Of a stretch of DNA of 64,000 bases, positions 48,756 to 58,172 are shown in pieces. The DNA is taken from positions 10,912,101 through 10,976,100 of the forward strand of contig NC_003074.8 of the NCBI RefSeq assembly GCF_000001735.4. The letters are read 5' to 3'. The stretch is from Arabidopsis thaliana. Taxonomy: Eukaryota; Streptophyta; Magnoliopsida; Brassicales; Brassicaceae. The translations under genes and the position numbers were made by a program. Position 1 is the first letter of the stretch. Each line of letters begins with the position of its first letter. The notes beneath the pieces were generated by a model that did not search any database, was not told the DNA's origin, and saw nothing but the letters and a program-made list of their open reading frames with translations.

Positions 48756-49097
48756 GGCCCTGAATGGATGCTGTATTTCGATTCAGTTTTTGGATTTAGA
48801 TTTTAGTTTATAGATTTTAGATTTTCGTTTTAGATTTTTGATATTATATTTTTGTTTCAAAACCCAAAAAAAAGTTAGTTTTTGGTTTTTGAGAAAAATA
48901 ACGTTAATTAAGTAAAAATTAAATTTTCTAAATTTTAGGAAAACTAAAAAACTAAAATCATGAATGGCAAACTCCAACAAAATTGTTTTTCTAAATTGTA
49001 GGGAAACCAAAATTTTAAAATCTTGAATGGTATAAAAATAAGTTTTTGAAAAACAAAAACCAAAAACTCTTACAAAATCTACAAAACATTCAAGGCC
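48756..49097. mobile_element. MITE in the AIG2-like A promoter
   Basis: Left end GGCCCTGAATGGATGC and right end (reverse complement) GGCCTTGAATGTTTTG are inverted termini. The interior is AT-rich with further inverted TTTTTGG/CCAAAAA segments. The length of about 342 bp and the lack of coding capacity fit a MITE of the hAT or PIF/Harbinger type. The duplication is not clear (ATA on each side is possible). The sequence shared with the promoter of AIG2-like copy B stops close to this insertion. Confidence 0.6.
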
Positions 49098-49289
49098 ATA
49101 GTTTTTCTTGAGATAATTTGGTCCTCCCTCCTTTTTCTTCTTCTTTTTTTTTTTTTTTTTTTTTTTCAACTTTTGTCAAATGTATAAAGAGATTTTTTTT
49201 ATTTAGTTTTTTCGTCGTTAATAAAGTGTTAACAGATTAATTGTGGTGTGGCCGTGTGGGGGAATGAGGACTGATTTAATTGTAAAGAA

Positions 49290-49660
49290 TAAGAAAAGTG
49301 TATTTTTAGAGACCATTTGTTCTTCTCATGCCCCTACTCCTCAACGGTTTGGAAAGATTTTGCACATCGCCTCCTTCCATCCAACTACTCGTCAAACTGG
49401 ACCAGCTGGCCGCAATACTTCATAACACAAGCATTCCTTGGCTCAACCTCTTTCTGCTTCGTTATGTCTTCCAAACTACTCTCTACCATATCTGGTGTGA
49501 GAGGAATGCAAGAAGACACGGTGAGTTACCCTCTCAATTAGCTCAATAAATCAAACTAATCGACAAAACCGTCTAGAACCGTCTCAGCTCAATCCAAGCC
49601 TCTAACGACTATCATTATGATGATGGTCTACGGTTTTGAATCTCCACCCGCATGACATCT
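49290..49660 (+). pseudogene. LINE ORF2 3' relic, plus strand
   Basis: In shifted frames this encodes DHLFFSCPYSSTVWKDFA, then LRYVFQTTLYHIWCERNARR and IDKTV*NRLSSIQ, which correspond to the zf-RVT and terminal region of a third plant LINE subfamily. At least two frame changes and several stops are present. Endonuclease and RT are absent. A T-rich 3' flank follows without a clear poly(A) tail. Confidence 0.7.
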
Positions 49661-50569
49661 TTAATCCGACTACTCTGTTTCTTTCAAACTTTGTTTCTGA
49701 TTTTTTTCTAGTTTTAAACACACCGAAGTATTGATTGTATAAATGTTTTTTTGTTAAATATAATATTACAATAGATTAAATTATTGATTATTTAAAGTAA
49801 ATATTATTTAATTAATTAATTAATTGTGTCAAACAGATGTTATTATAATCTCACAGTTCTATTCGAACAATAATACATAAATAATGCACCAATCGCATAC
49901 CCGCCCATCGAGCGGATCCTTATCTAGTTAATATATAATTTAAACTGATGTATAATGTGTCAACTACTATATCTGAGAATGAAGCCACAAAGGTCCACTT
50001 ATAGATAGATACGATCTTATTATACCATCCGAGTGACCTTTTTTTTGGGATATCTCTAGCTAAAGTGTTATTATTATACAGTTAATAAAAATTTGGAAAT
50101 GTTATATAAAGTTTTATAAGTTTGCATATACATTTTTAGGCCTATAAGTTCAGGTTAGATTATGGTTTTAGAGTTTTGGCTTGGAGGGTCCATACATGTA
50201 TTTTATATATGCGGGTCAGGTTTGGTTTTGGTTACTTTGGTTCGGGTACCCGAAATATCAAAAAAGTTGGTTAGATTTGAAAAAACTTTGGTTAATTTTT
50301 GGATTTTTTTTGGTTATTTTAAGTATTTTAGTAATTTTGATTTATATATAATATTTGATATATTTGGATTTATAATAATAATTTTTGGCTACATCCAGTC
50401 TATAGTAATTATATTTCGGGTTCAGTTTGGTTATTCAGACATTTATTAGTGTTTTGATTTTTCATATTGTTGTCAAAATTATCTGAGTAAATTTTGTATA
50501 AATTCAAAATTAATCTTTTATACACAATGAAAGAAGTATAGATTTAAATATAAGCAAACAAATAAATAA
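49661..50569. other. AT-rich intergenic DNA
   Basis: Around 50200-50440 there is a TTTGGTTTTGGTTACTTTGG/TTCGGGTT motif tract like those at 23 and 41 kb. An open 95-codon frame there is a by-product. (TTAA)n-like sequence at 49810-49826. Confidence 0.4.
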
Positions 50570-51180
50570 ACAATGATGTGAGTAAACAAAAAATGAAAGA
50601 AGCAATAAAACAAGTAGAATAAGCACAGAAGTAAAGAAACAAAGAATCAAAGAAGGAAACATGTAAAAGAGCTAAGCCATGAATGAATAAGCGAATGCCA
50701 AATAATCAAAGAAATAAAGAAACTGACAATAAGTAAACAAGTGAATTGCATGTATGGTCGGTCTCAGCAAACAATGAAGGGAATAAGAAGGAAGCAAACA
50801 CACAAATTAAGAAATGAAATGAAGCAATATGGAGTTAGCAACGATCAAATAATCAAAGAAACGTACAAACAAGAAGTAAACAAGTTAAAGATGTAAGTAA
50901 ACAGAGAGAACAAAAAACAAGCAAGCTAGTTAAGAAATCAAATAAGTAAAAGAAGCAAAGAAGAAAGCAAGTAAACAATGTAAGTAAATAAGCAATCAAT
51001 GAATCAAGAAAGCAAATATGCATAGATTCATGCAGGAATGTAAGCATGCATGAATGTATGCATGCATGTATTTATGAATGTATGGATGTATGTATTTATG
51101 AATGCATGGATGTATGAATGTATGGATGTATGAATGTATGAATGCATGAATGTATGCACATATGAATGTATGCATGGCAC
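50570..51180. repeat. Low-complexity array pair 1: AAGYAAGTAARCAA tract then ATGAATGTATGC tract
   Basis: 50570-51015 is a degenerate purine-rich field of AAGTAAACAA/AAGCAAGTAAGCAAAGAA units. 51030-51180 is a four-base-periodic array of ATGAATGTATGGATGTATGC variants containing many CATGCA. Frames on the minus strand give repetitive His/Ile/Tyr peptides and are artefacts. The same two arrays occur in the same order at 53640-54480. Confidence 0.85.
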
Positions 51181-51399
51181 ACATGACTATCACGCTATCA
51201 AAGAGGTTGATCTAGATTTTCAAAGTTCTAGAAGCTGGGTGTTGAAGCTTCGACCGTTAAGAAGACTTTATCTCCTTTATCAGCTTGTTACTAGCTCTGC
51301 TTGATGATTGGAAGAGCTAGTCCTCTTATTGATCTCACTGGCTCAAATGGCTAGTGTCTCTTAGATTGTTCCTAATGCCAGTTGGACATTGCAGCTAGC

Positions 51400-51680
51400 T
51401 GTTTGCTCCGAGCATGCTTATCTATGTCAGCCGCGAGACACTAGTCTTCCCAATCTGATAAATTTCTTTGGAGGAATCATTTGATGCTCCAACAAGTTTG
51501 TTCTCAACGTCTCTTACGTGCCAATCTATATAACATGTGGCAAAATAAATTATCTGTTTTAGGATAGTAAGGTTCTCACAAAAACATCTGAAACATGCTT
51601 ATCTCTGTTTTAGGACAATTACCTTCCAAGAGACCATCTTCGCCGATGGGGTGGTTTGGTGGTTCTTACCGTTTTTCTCC
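51400..51680. repeat. Diverged direct repeat C, copy 1
   Basis: CTCCGAGCATGCTTATCTAT, TTTCTTTGGAGGAAT, GTCTCTTACG, GGTTCTCRCAAA and TGGGGT...GGTTC landmarks recur in the same order at 53140-53400. The repeat is without recognisable coding content. Confidence 0.75.
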
Positions 51681-51699
51681 TTTGTGACATTGATTTAGA

Positions 51700-52980
51700 A
51701 TGCCGAACTCACCCAGTTTTAACTTTTAAGCTATATGAGAAAAGTCGAAATACTAAATCTCTACAGAAGAAGATACCTATAGAGATTCTTTGAGTTACCT
51801 TTTCCTGAAATCGGTTTCTTACTCTGGTTCTTGTCTTTTTTCTGTAACTACATATGTTCAACGAATGAAGGGATTCATTGATGTATATATGGATATGCAA
51901 TAAGCTGATAACAATTATAGCTCGAGCGTAACAATTTGATTAACCTACCTTGAGCTCATTGTAGGTTGTGTGAAGAGAGTTGACGAGTGGATTGTCAAAC
52001 AATGTCAAGCAGCGATCTGCATATTTCACATCAACGTTTTGGCATGTATCAAATAGAGTTTATAGCATTCATTTATTCAATCACGATGCACATGGATTTT
52101 AATTTGAAGACTATCATAGGTAGTTAAGTAGGTTTCTTCTGCTTACCAAGGTTCTATAATTCTAATGTATGTTGTGAACTTGGCCGGGGGTGTGAGATCT
52201 TATGTGGATTTACCTCTCTGGAGACATCTGGGTCCAAGTTTCCTTTATACACTTCTTTCCACTATCTACCTACTATACACAGGTAAGCACTGTAATTAAA
52301 CAAACATTTAGTGAGATTGTAGTGAGATTGGTGCACCTCACTCACCGGTTCCCTAATGTGAGAGAGAGTAGGATATACCTGAACGAAAAGGCATGGAGAG
52401 GACTTTGAGATAATGCCACCGCATCCAGTTAGATCAGTCGTATTCAAGATTTTTGATCATATCCCATCTCCAAAACATTTCAAAGAAGAACAACTAACAG
52501 AACATAATAAAAGACATAATTGAATGGTCCAAAAATTAGTATAGTGATCATGAAGTCATTGTAAGATTGATGTATTCTCACCTTTCCAGTAGCTACGACG
52601 AAGTTAAGTCCCCTCACCATGACTTCTTTTCAACCTTTGCATTTGCATCCAAAATTTGACCAGTGTGCCTAGTAAGCGTTCACACCAAAGAAGAAAACGC
52701 TGAGCAAAAACAACATTGCTGAGTAAACCTTACCATCCACATCACATTATATATAGGAGTACTTTGTTTTGTCGAATCTTAGGCCGTCCCACTTTTTCCT
52801 GTCTTTCATGGACATTTTGGAGTTTGGGCATATAGATACCTAAAATTGAAAATAACATTCTATAGGAAATCATTAAGAAAGCTTGGATAAGAAATCTCAA
52901 TTGTTACTAACAAAGTATTAGGTTGGTTATTTACGATATAGATGCAAGATTACTTACTGAATACTGATTAATAGATGTGT
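51700..52980. other. Sequence between the two C repeats
   Basis: Unassigned. Short exon-like stretches with splice-like borders occur on the minus strand (for example near 52390-52440 and 52580-52640), but they join to no recognisable protein. Probably pseudogene or transposon debris. Confidence 0.3.
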
Positions 52981-53139
52981 ATGTGGCAGAATCTTTGAAG
53001 ATGGCCTAAATAGCTTGTCAAAAGTATTTGTTCCTTCCTTTACATATCTCCCATCCTGAAAAAGTCTGAGAAACTGGTTATAACAAATACCCTAAGAGAA
53101 AGATGGGTATAGCTATTTCCAATCTGCTACTAGTAGTTT

Positions 53140-53400
53140 TACTCTGAGCATGTTTACCTATTCAGCTGCCAAACACTAGCTCTTTCCACTCTGCTTAGTT
53201 TCTTTGGAGGAATTCACTTGATTCTCTGCCAGGTATGTTCTCTATGTCTCTTACGCGACAAAACTTACAACCTATGGCAGAAACTCTAATTTCGGACAAT
53301 TTGGTTCTCGCAAAGAGTTCTGAAACATATTCATGATATGCTACCTTTGAGAGACGTATTCGTTCATGGGGTTTGTTGGTTCCTACCGCTTGTGCGTACC
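53140..53400. repeat. Diverged direct repeat C, copy 2
   Basis: Same landmark order as 51400-51680: CTGAGCATGTTTACCTATTC, TTTCTTTGGAGGAAT, GTCTCTTACGCGAC, GGTTCTCGCAAA, TGGGGTTTGTTGGTTCCTACC. Same orientation, about 1.73 kb downstream. Confidence 0.75.
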
Positions 53401-53639
53401 AAGAAAAACCGAAGATAAGTTAAAATAGTTATACCTTATCTGATTCACACGGTATTTAGCCTTAAAACCTTGTGTCAGAGAATCCAAGAAGCTGGTTGCA
53501 AGTAACACCAAGCTCTCTAACCCTGAACAATTAAAACTATAAAAAAAAAGAAAATTAGATACAAAGAGAGAAAGTTAAAGAGAAAAGTACCCTTTGAGAG
53601 TCTCCATCTGTAATATCTAAAGCAAAGTACACATTTTAG

Positions 53640-54480
53640 TGGAAAATAAACTGAGATAATTAGTCAAAAAATGGCAAGCGATAAGGTTTAAAACAAGTTC
53701 AGTAGTTAATCTAGTCATTCACAACCACTAATGAAGGATTCCTCGAAAAGTTAAGAAAGACAGTAAAGAAACATGGAAAGCAAGTTAACCAAAGAATTTA
53801 AGTATATAAAAAAAAGACAGTATGAAAGAAATCAAGCATGTAAGCAATGAAACAAGGAAGCCAATTAACCAAAGAAATAAGGGAGAAAATACAAAGGCAA
53901 GCAAGTAAGCAAAAGAGTCAAGCAAACAAGCTGGTAACTAAGCAAGGAAGAAAAAATAAAAGAAGAAAGTAATCAAGTAAGGAATGAAAGCAGAAAATAA
54001 GTAAGCGAAAGGATCAAAAAATGAACCAAGTATGCAAGTGAGAAAAAATTATGAATGTGTACAAGCAAATATGATGCATAGATGTATGCATGTAACAAAT
54101 ACGTAAAGACGGAATCAAAGAAGAATATAAGGAATCGAGTTAGCACACAAGTAACCAAAGAAGAAAGCTGATTAGTAAGCAAGGAATGAAGAAGAACAAA
54201 AGGAAGCAAACAAGCAAGTATTTAAGTAAATAAACAGAGTATCAGACAAAGAATCAAAGAAGCATGTATGGATGCATGAATGTAAGAATGCAAGCATGTA
54301 TGGATGCATGAATGTATGGATGCAAACATGTATGGATGCATGAAGTATGAATGCATGCGTGTATGTATGTATGAATGCATGAATGCAAGCATGTATGGAT
54401 GCATGAATGTATGAATGCAGGCGTGTATGTATGAATGAATGCATGCATGTGTATACGAATAAGTGCATGTAAGTATACAC
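53640..54480. repeat. Low-complexity array pair 2: AAGCAAGTAAGCAA tract then ATGAATGTATGC tract
   Basis: 53640-54250 repeats the AAGCAAGTAAGCAAGGAA-type field and 54256-54480 the ATGCATGAATGTATGGATGC array of 50570-51180, in the same order and orientation. Minus-strand frames across it (His/Ile/Thr-rich) are artefacts. Confidence 0.85.
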
Positions 54481-54486
54481 ATTCTT

Positions 54487-55370
54487 CAATTGATTGCGAA
54501 TGTTGAACTCTCTGTTTTCTGAGTTCTAAGAAACGCCACATTATAGGCTCTGGAATTTGCACCTGTAGAAGAAACGTGACTTAACATCATATTCAAAGAA
54601 CAATATCAAAAGATCAAGCAGGAGAAAAAGATTGAATAGATCAAATATCTGGAAAAAACCAAAGGCACTTTGTGTTTGTTAACATACCTAAGATTAGAGC
54701 CGCTTCCTATGATGAACCATCATCTTCTTCTTGTTCTCAGGCAAAGAAGACTCAAAACGATCTGTAAAAAATAGAAAAGTAAACCAAAAGAATCAGACCA
54801 AGAACCAAACCGGATATGCAGAACAAAATCTATACCAAATACAGAGCATCACAACACCACTTGATCTTTGATTCCCATTCACAAAATCTAAACCTAATAT
54901 AAATATCTCAATCTCGCGATCGTTTACAAAACCAAATCAAACGAATCACAAAACTATCGTAGATGGTATTGAGGAGGAAATAACAAAATCGATGGAAACA
55001 AATCAAACACCAAAAGATTAACGCACCGATGGAACAAATTAAGTAACATAAAGAAAGAACGAGAGACGTAGTAACAATAATCAAACAAGTAACAGAGAAA
55101 CACAATTCATAAACAGATCAATTGGGAATTCGGAATTGCCTCTGTGAAATCCTAAATTCGAGAGTTTGATAACTAACCTGAGAATCGATAATCCTAGCCG
55201 AAGTGAGTGATCGTCCTTTCTGGATCATATCGTCGGTGAACCAAGCAAGATCGCCTAAAAAAAGCCTCTCCAGAAATTTTGCGAAAATGAAAATTTAGGG
55301 TTTTCTAAAAAATTAGAGATATCAGAGAGAGATTTGTAAAGGTTTTTCTTCTTCTTCAAACGGTCTAACT
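54487..55370 (-). other. Exon-like 5' end of an unidentified minus-strand transcript
   Basis: Three segments on the minus strand have good splice borders. Exon 1 runs from about 55360 to 55178 (ending TCTCAG|GTTAGT) and has a CTTCTTC-rich leader and ATG 55228 (MIQKGRSLTSARIIDSQ). Exon 2 is 54761-54688 (ACAG|ATCG to TTAG|GTATG). A third starts at 54562 (ACAG|GTGC). Joined in frame the ORF stops after 30 codons, and exon 3 runs directly into the ATGAATG array. It may be a non-coding RNA or a gene whose 3' part was replaced by the repeat arrays. No family recognised. Confidence 0.35.
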
Positions 55371-55698
55371 CCAATTTGTTTCCGTTATATAGAAAAAATT
55401 CAAAATTTGAAAAATCAAGATTCCAAGACTAAGACCCGTTTCGAAAAATTGAAATTGAAATTCCAGTTGTGTACACGTCATAATTGTCATGTGCAACAAG
55501 TTTGAGCTAAACCGGGATTTTAACATTTTGGTTTAGTGTGAAGGCCTGAATGTTTTTTGGTTAAAGCTTAACCACTGTGATCCCATGAACATATTTAGAT
55601 TCGTTCGGTTTTGGTTGGAGAGCTAATACTTATAACTCCATATATACATGAGTACCTTTTGATGAAGTAAACATCCAAAAATACATAAACTAATAAAG

Positions 55699-55977
55699 AT
55701 GATGAGGCAATACGTAGATCACCCTGCCTTGATGAAGAAAGATGAAATTCTCCAACACAAGTCTGAGACAACACTAGAAGAAGAACTACTAGAAGTTCAC
55801 TATTTGGAGGGTCTTCAGATTGGGTGTGGGGAAAACGATATTATGATAGTCCGAGAACACATCTTAAAAGTCCTAAATTACGCTGAGGACTCAACATTCG
55901 TTATGGTAGTTTTGGCCATTTGTTTAGGTGAGCAAGGTGTAGCAACGTTTTTCGAACTGGTTTCATGCAAGATTTAG
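55699..55977 (+). CDS. Hypothetical small protein, 92 residues
   Basis: The frame opens with a true ATG and closes with TAG. The product is acidic in its first half (KKDEILQHKSETTLEEELLE) and more hydrophobic at its end (TFVMVVLAICLGEQGVATFF). A TATATA-like motif lies about 55 bases upstream (55637-55645). No domain or family is recognised, and it could be a fragment of a larger captured gene. It lies between the unidentified minus-strand exons and the 3' end of the AIG2-like B gene, in an opposite orientation. Composition is more gene-like than other short frames here, but expression is unproven. Confidence 0.3.
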   Translation: MMRQYVDHPALMKKDEILQHKSETTLEEELLEVHYLEGLQIGCGENDIMIVREHILKVLNYAEDSTFVMVVLAICLGEQGVATFFELVSCKI

Positions 55978-56223
55978 CTTAGTGATGACGATCCTAATCA
56001 AACACAGAAATGCTTTTAACTCAAATACACTAAAAATGATGAAACAACATTCACATACACCACAATGCTCACAAACAATATAGATACAACAACATCTTTA
56101 TGTTCCCCAACTCACAAAGCCTCTTATTGTCTTCGAAGATTAAGACCATTTTATTCGCAGTAAAAGAGAGTGATCTTTTACAAATCTTGATATAAAAGAA
56201 GAAGACATATCTTGACAACTTCT

Positions 56224-57211
56224 TCAAGCCGCAGTGGGAGGATCATCGAATACAAACTTCTCAAACTCTTCCCTACTTCTCCCATCCGGATTCTTCTTCC
56301 ACTCGATGAATTTCGTCGACGCCTCGATGAATTTATCCATGTGAAGCCGTCTCCATTCCTACCAAAATCCACACACACATTTCACTAAAACCCCATTAAA
56401 GCAACACAACATTCAAGAAGTAAGGTTTCAAACCTCAAAATCCCATTCTCCATACAAATTAGGATCATCCTTGTTTGCCCATACATAGGTCTCAACTTGC
56501 TTCTTCTCCGAAGTATCCTGATTAATTAAAAAGCTTCAATCTTTAATCAAACCAACAAAGATCATAATAATCTGATTAGAGAATGATTTAAAGAACAAAC
56601 TTACAGTCAAAACAACTTCAACAGTCTTCCTCACATATTCACTTCCTTCAATCATATCTAAATTCTCTAACTGAGAATCTGTTAACCCAGTTAGTATCTA
56701 CAACAACAACAAAAACATCAAACCCATTTCTTCAGATTCTCTCAGATCCAAACTCAAAATCAAAACAGAAACAAACCCAAATATAGAAACTTTTCCTTCA
56801 TTCAAATCAATTAAAACCAGAAACAAAGTTTCCAGATTTGGAAACCCTAAATTCTTGATTCAAAACCCTAAATTCCCAAATCGAATTTCAAGAGACGAAA
56901 TCAAAACCTTGCCGTTGATTAGTCCATTCTCAGAAGGAGAGATACATGCATGTAAGCGACCTTTGAGTCTATATACGTGACTGCAAAGAAAACACACAGA
57001 AATCGAATTGAATCAATTCTTGAAGCTTAAGAAAGATAAAGATCGGAGAAGTGAAGTGACAGAGAGAGACAGAGAAAGAGACGTACTAGCCGTGGAGTTG
57101 AGCGGGAACCATGACCGGAGAACATTCGAGGATCAGATTGACGACGGATGGTTCTTGGAAACTGCCGTAGACGAAAACGTCGTGCGACAGAGATTTATCG
57201 GAGCTTGTCAT
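56224..57211 (-). CDS. AIG2: AIG2 protein, copy B (AIG2A-like)
   Basis: An intact five-exon gene: exons 57211-57087, 56980-56908, 56697-56605, 56517-56434 and 56358-56224. The first four exon lengths (125, 73, 93, 84) equal those of copy A, and the product has 169 residues. VYGSFQEP near the N-terminus and LDMIEGSEY with its Glu mark the gamma-glutamylcyclotransferase-like fold. Its C-terminus, RSREEFEKFVFDDPPTAA, matches A. thaliana AIG2 as I remember it, so this copy is the probable AIG2 (AIG2A) orthologue and copy A the neighbouring paralogue. Intron 2 is longer than in copy A. The about 100 bases upstream of the ATG are conserved between copies, including AAATACATCACATTTTTCAG on the coding strand, a possible shared core promoter. 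Confidence 0.94.
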
Positions 57212-57993
57212 TGTTTTTGAGTTCACTGTGAAATTGGAGTTTTGTCTGAAAAATGTGATGTATTTATTTCTTGTTGTATAGCCAACGTTTGTTGACTGTT
57301 TCTTACTTTGGACTTTTAAGAAGAATCATTAGCTTTTTTATTTATTTATTTAATATGTCTTTCTGTCAACATGCATTATTGATTCTTTCTTTTTCTTCAA
57401 TTAATTATCAAATGACTCATAGTGAGAAAAAAACTTTTGTTTTGAAGGGTGAAAAGTCAAGAATGAAGACTAATCAACTATAATAATTCCATTCAATGTA
57501 CATGAAGCAATTTTCAAGAAAACGATAGTCACTAAGTATGTGTTGATCATTATTGTCTAATGCTTAAAATGTTTAATTGGTTTTAGGCATTTTAAGTGTT
57601 TATAAAATAAAATGTTATAAAAAGGATATTATTTAAAAAATATATAAAATCTCTTCTAAAATATATATTAAATCGAAAATAATAATTTGACAAAATACTG
57701 TTTAATTTATGTTGACATATATATTAAAAATTATAATTATGTATATGAAGAAAAACTTAGTTAATTATTTTTTTTTAAAAACACACTAAAATAAAATATA
57801 TGTTTATTTAGGCGATCAAGACGATTGTTTAAACATTACCTGAGTTTCTAACACCTAGTTGAAGTAACTAAAATATATTTGTAATCATAATTGATTTTTG
57901 TATAATTTAAAATTTTCCAAATATCTTAGTGAGTTATATAAGATTTTTTAAAATTTGGATTTTCAAACTTTACTATAGTAACATTGTTTTATG
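57212..57993. other. Upstream region of AIG2 copy B
   Basis: The first about 120 bases are shared with copy A and should contain the promoter. Beyond that the DNA is AT-rich spacer up to the LINE tail. No gene. Confidence 0.5.
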
Positions 57994-58172
57994 TTTTTTT
58001 ATTTTTTTTGTCGTCTGAATAATTATATTGATGGTTAAAATGTTACACATACATCATACTTCAATCTTGACAAAACCAAGATGAGAAGATTAGGAATTAG
58101 AAGAGAATAATCCTAATCTACCAAAAAATATAGCCAAAGAAAGTGGACAGCGGACAAAAGGAGAATCCAGGA

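Noticed and set aside
25650..54480. CRISPR-like or regulatory repeat arrays
   Set aside because: The repeats are microsatellites without regular spacers, in plant nuclear DNA.
50996..54489. His/Ile/Tyr-repeat open frames on the minus strand
   Set aside because: They follow the four-base ATGx periodicity of the arrays in all frames, which is a property of the repeat rather than of a protein.
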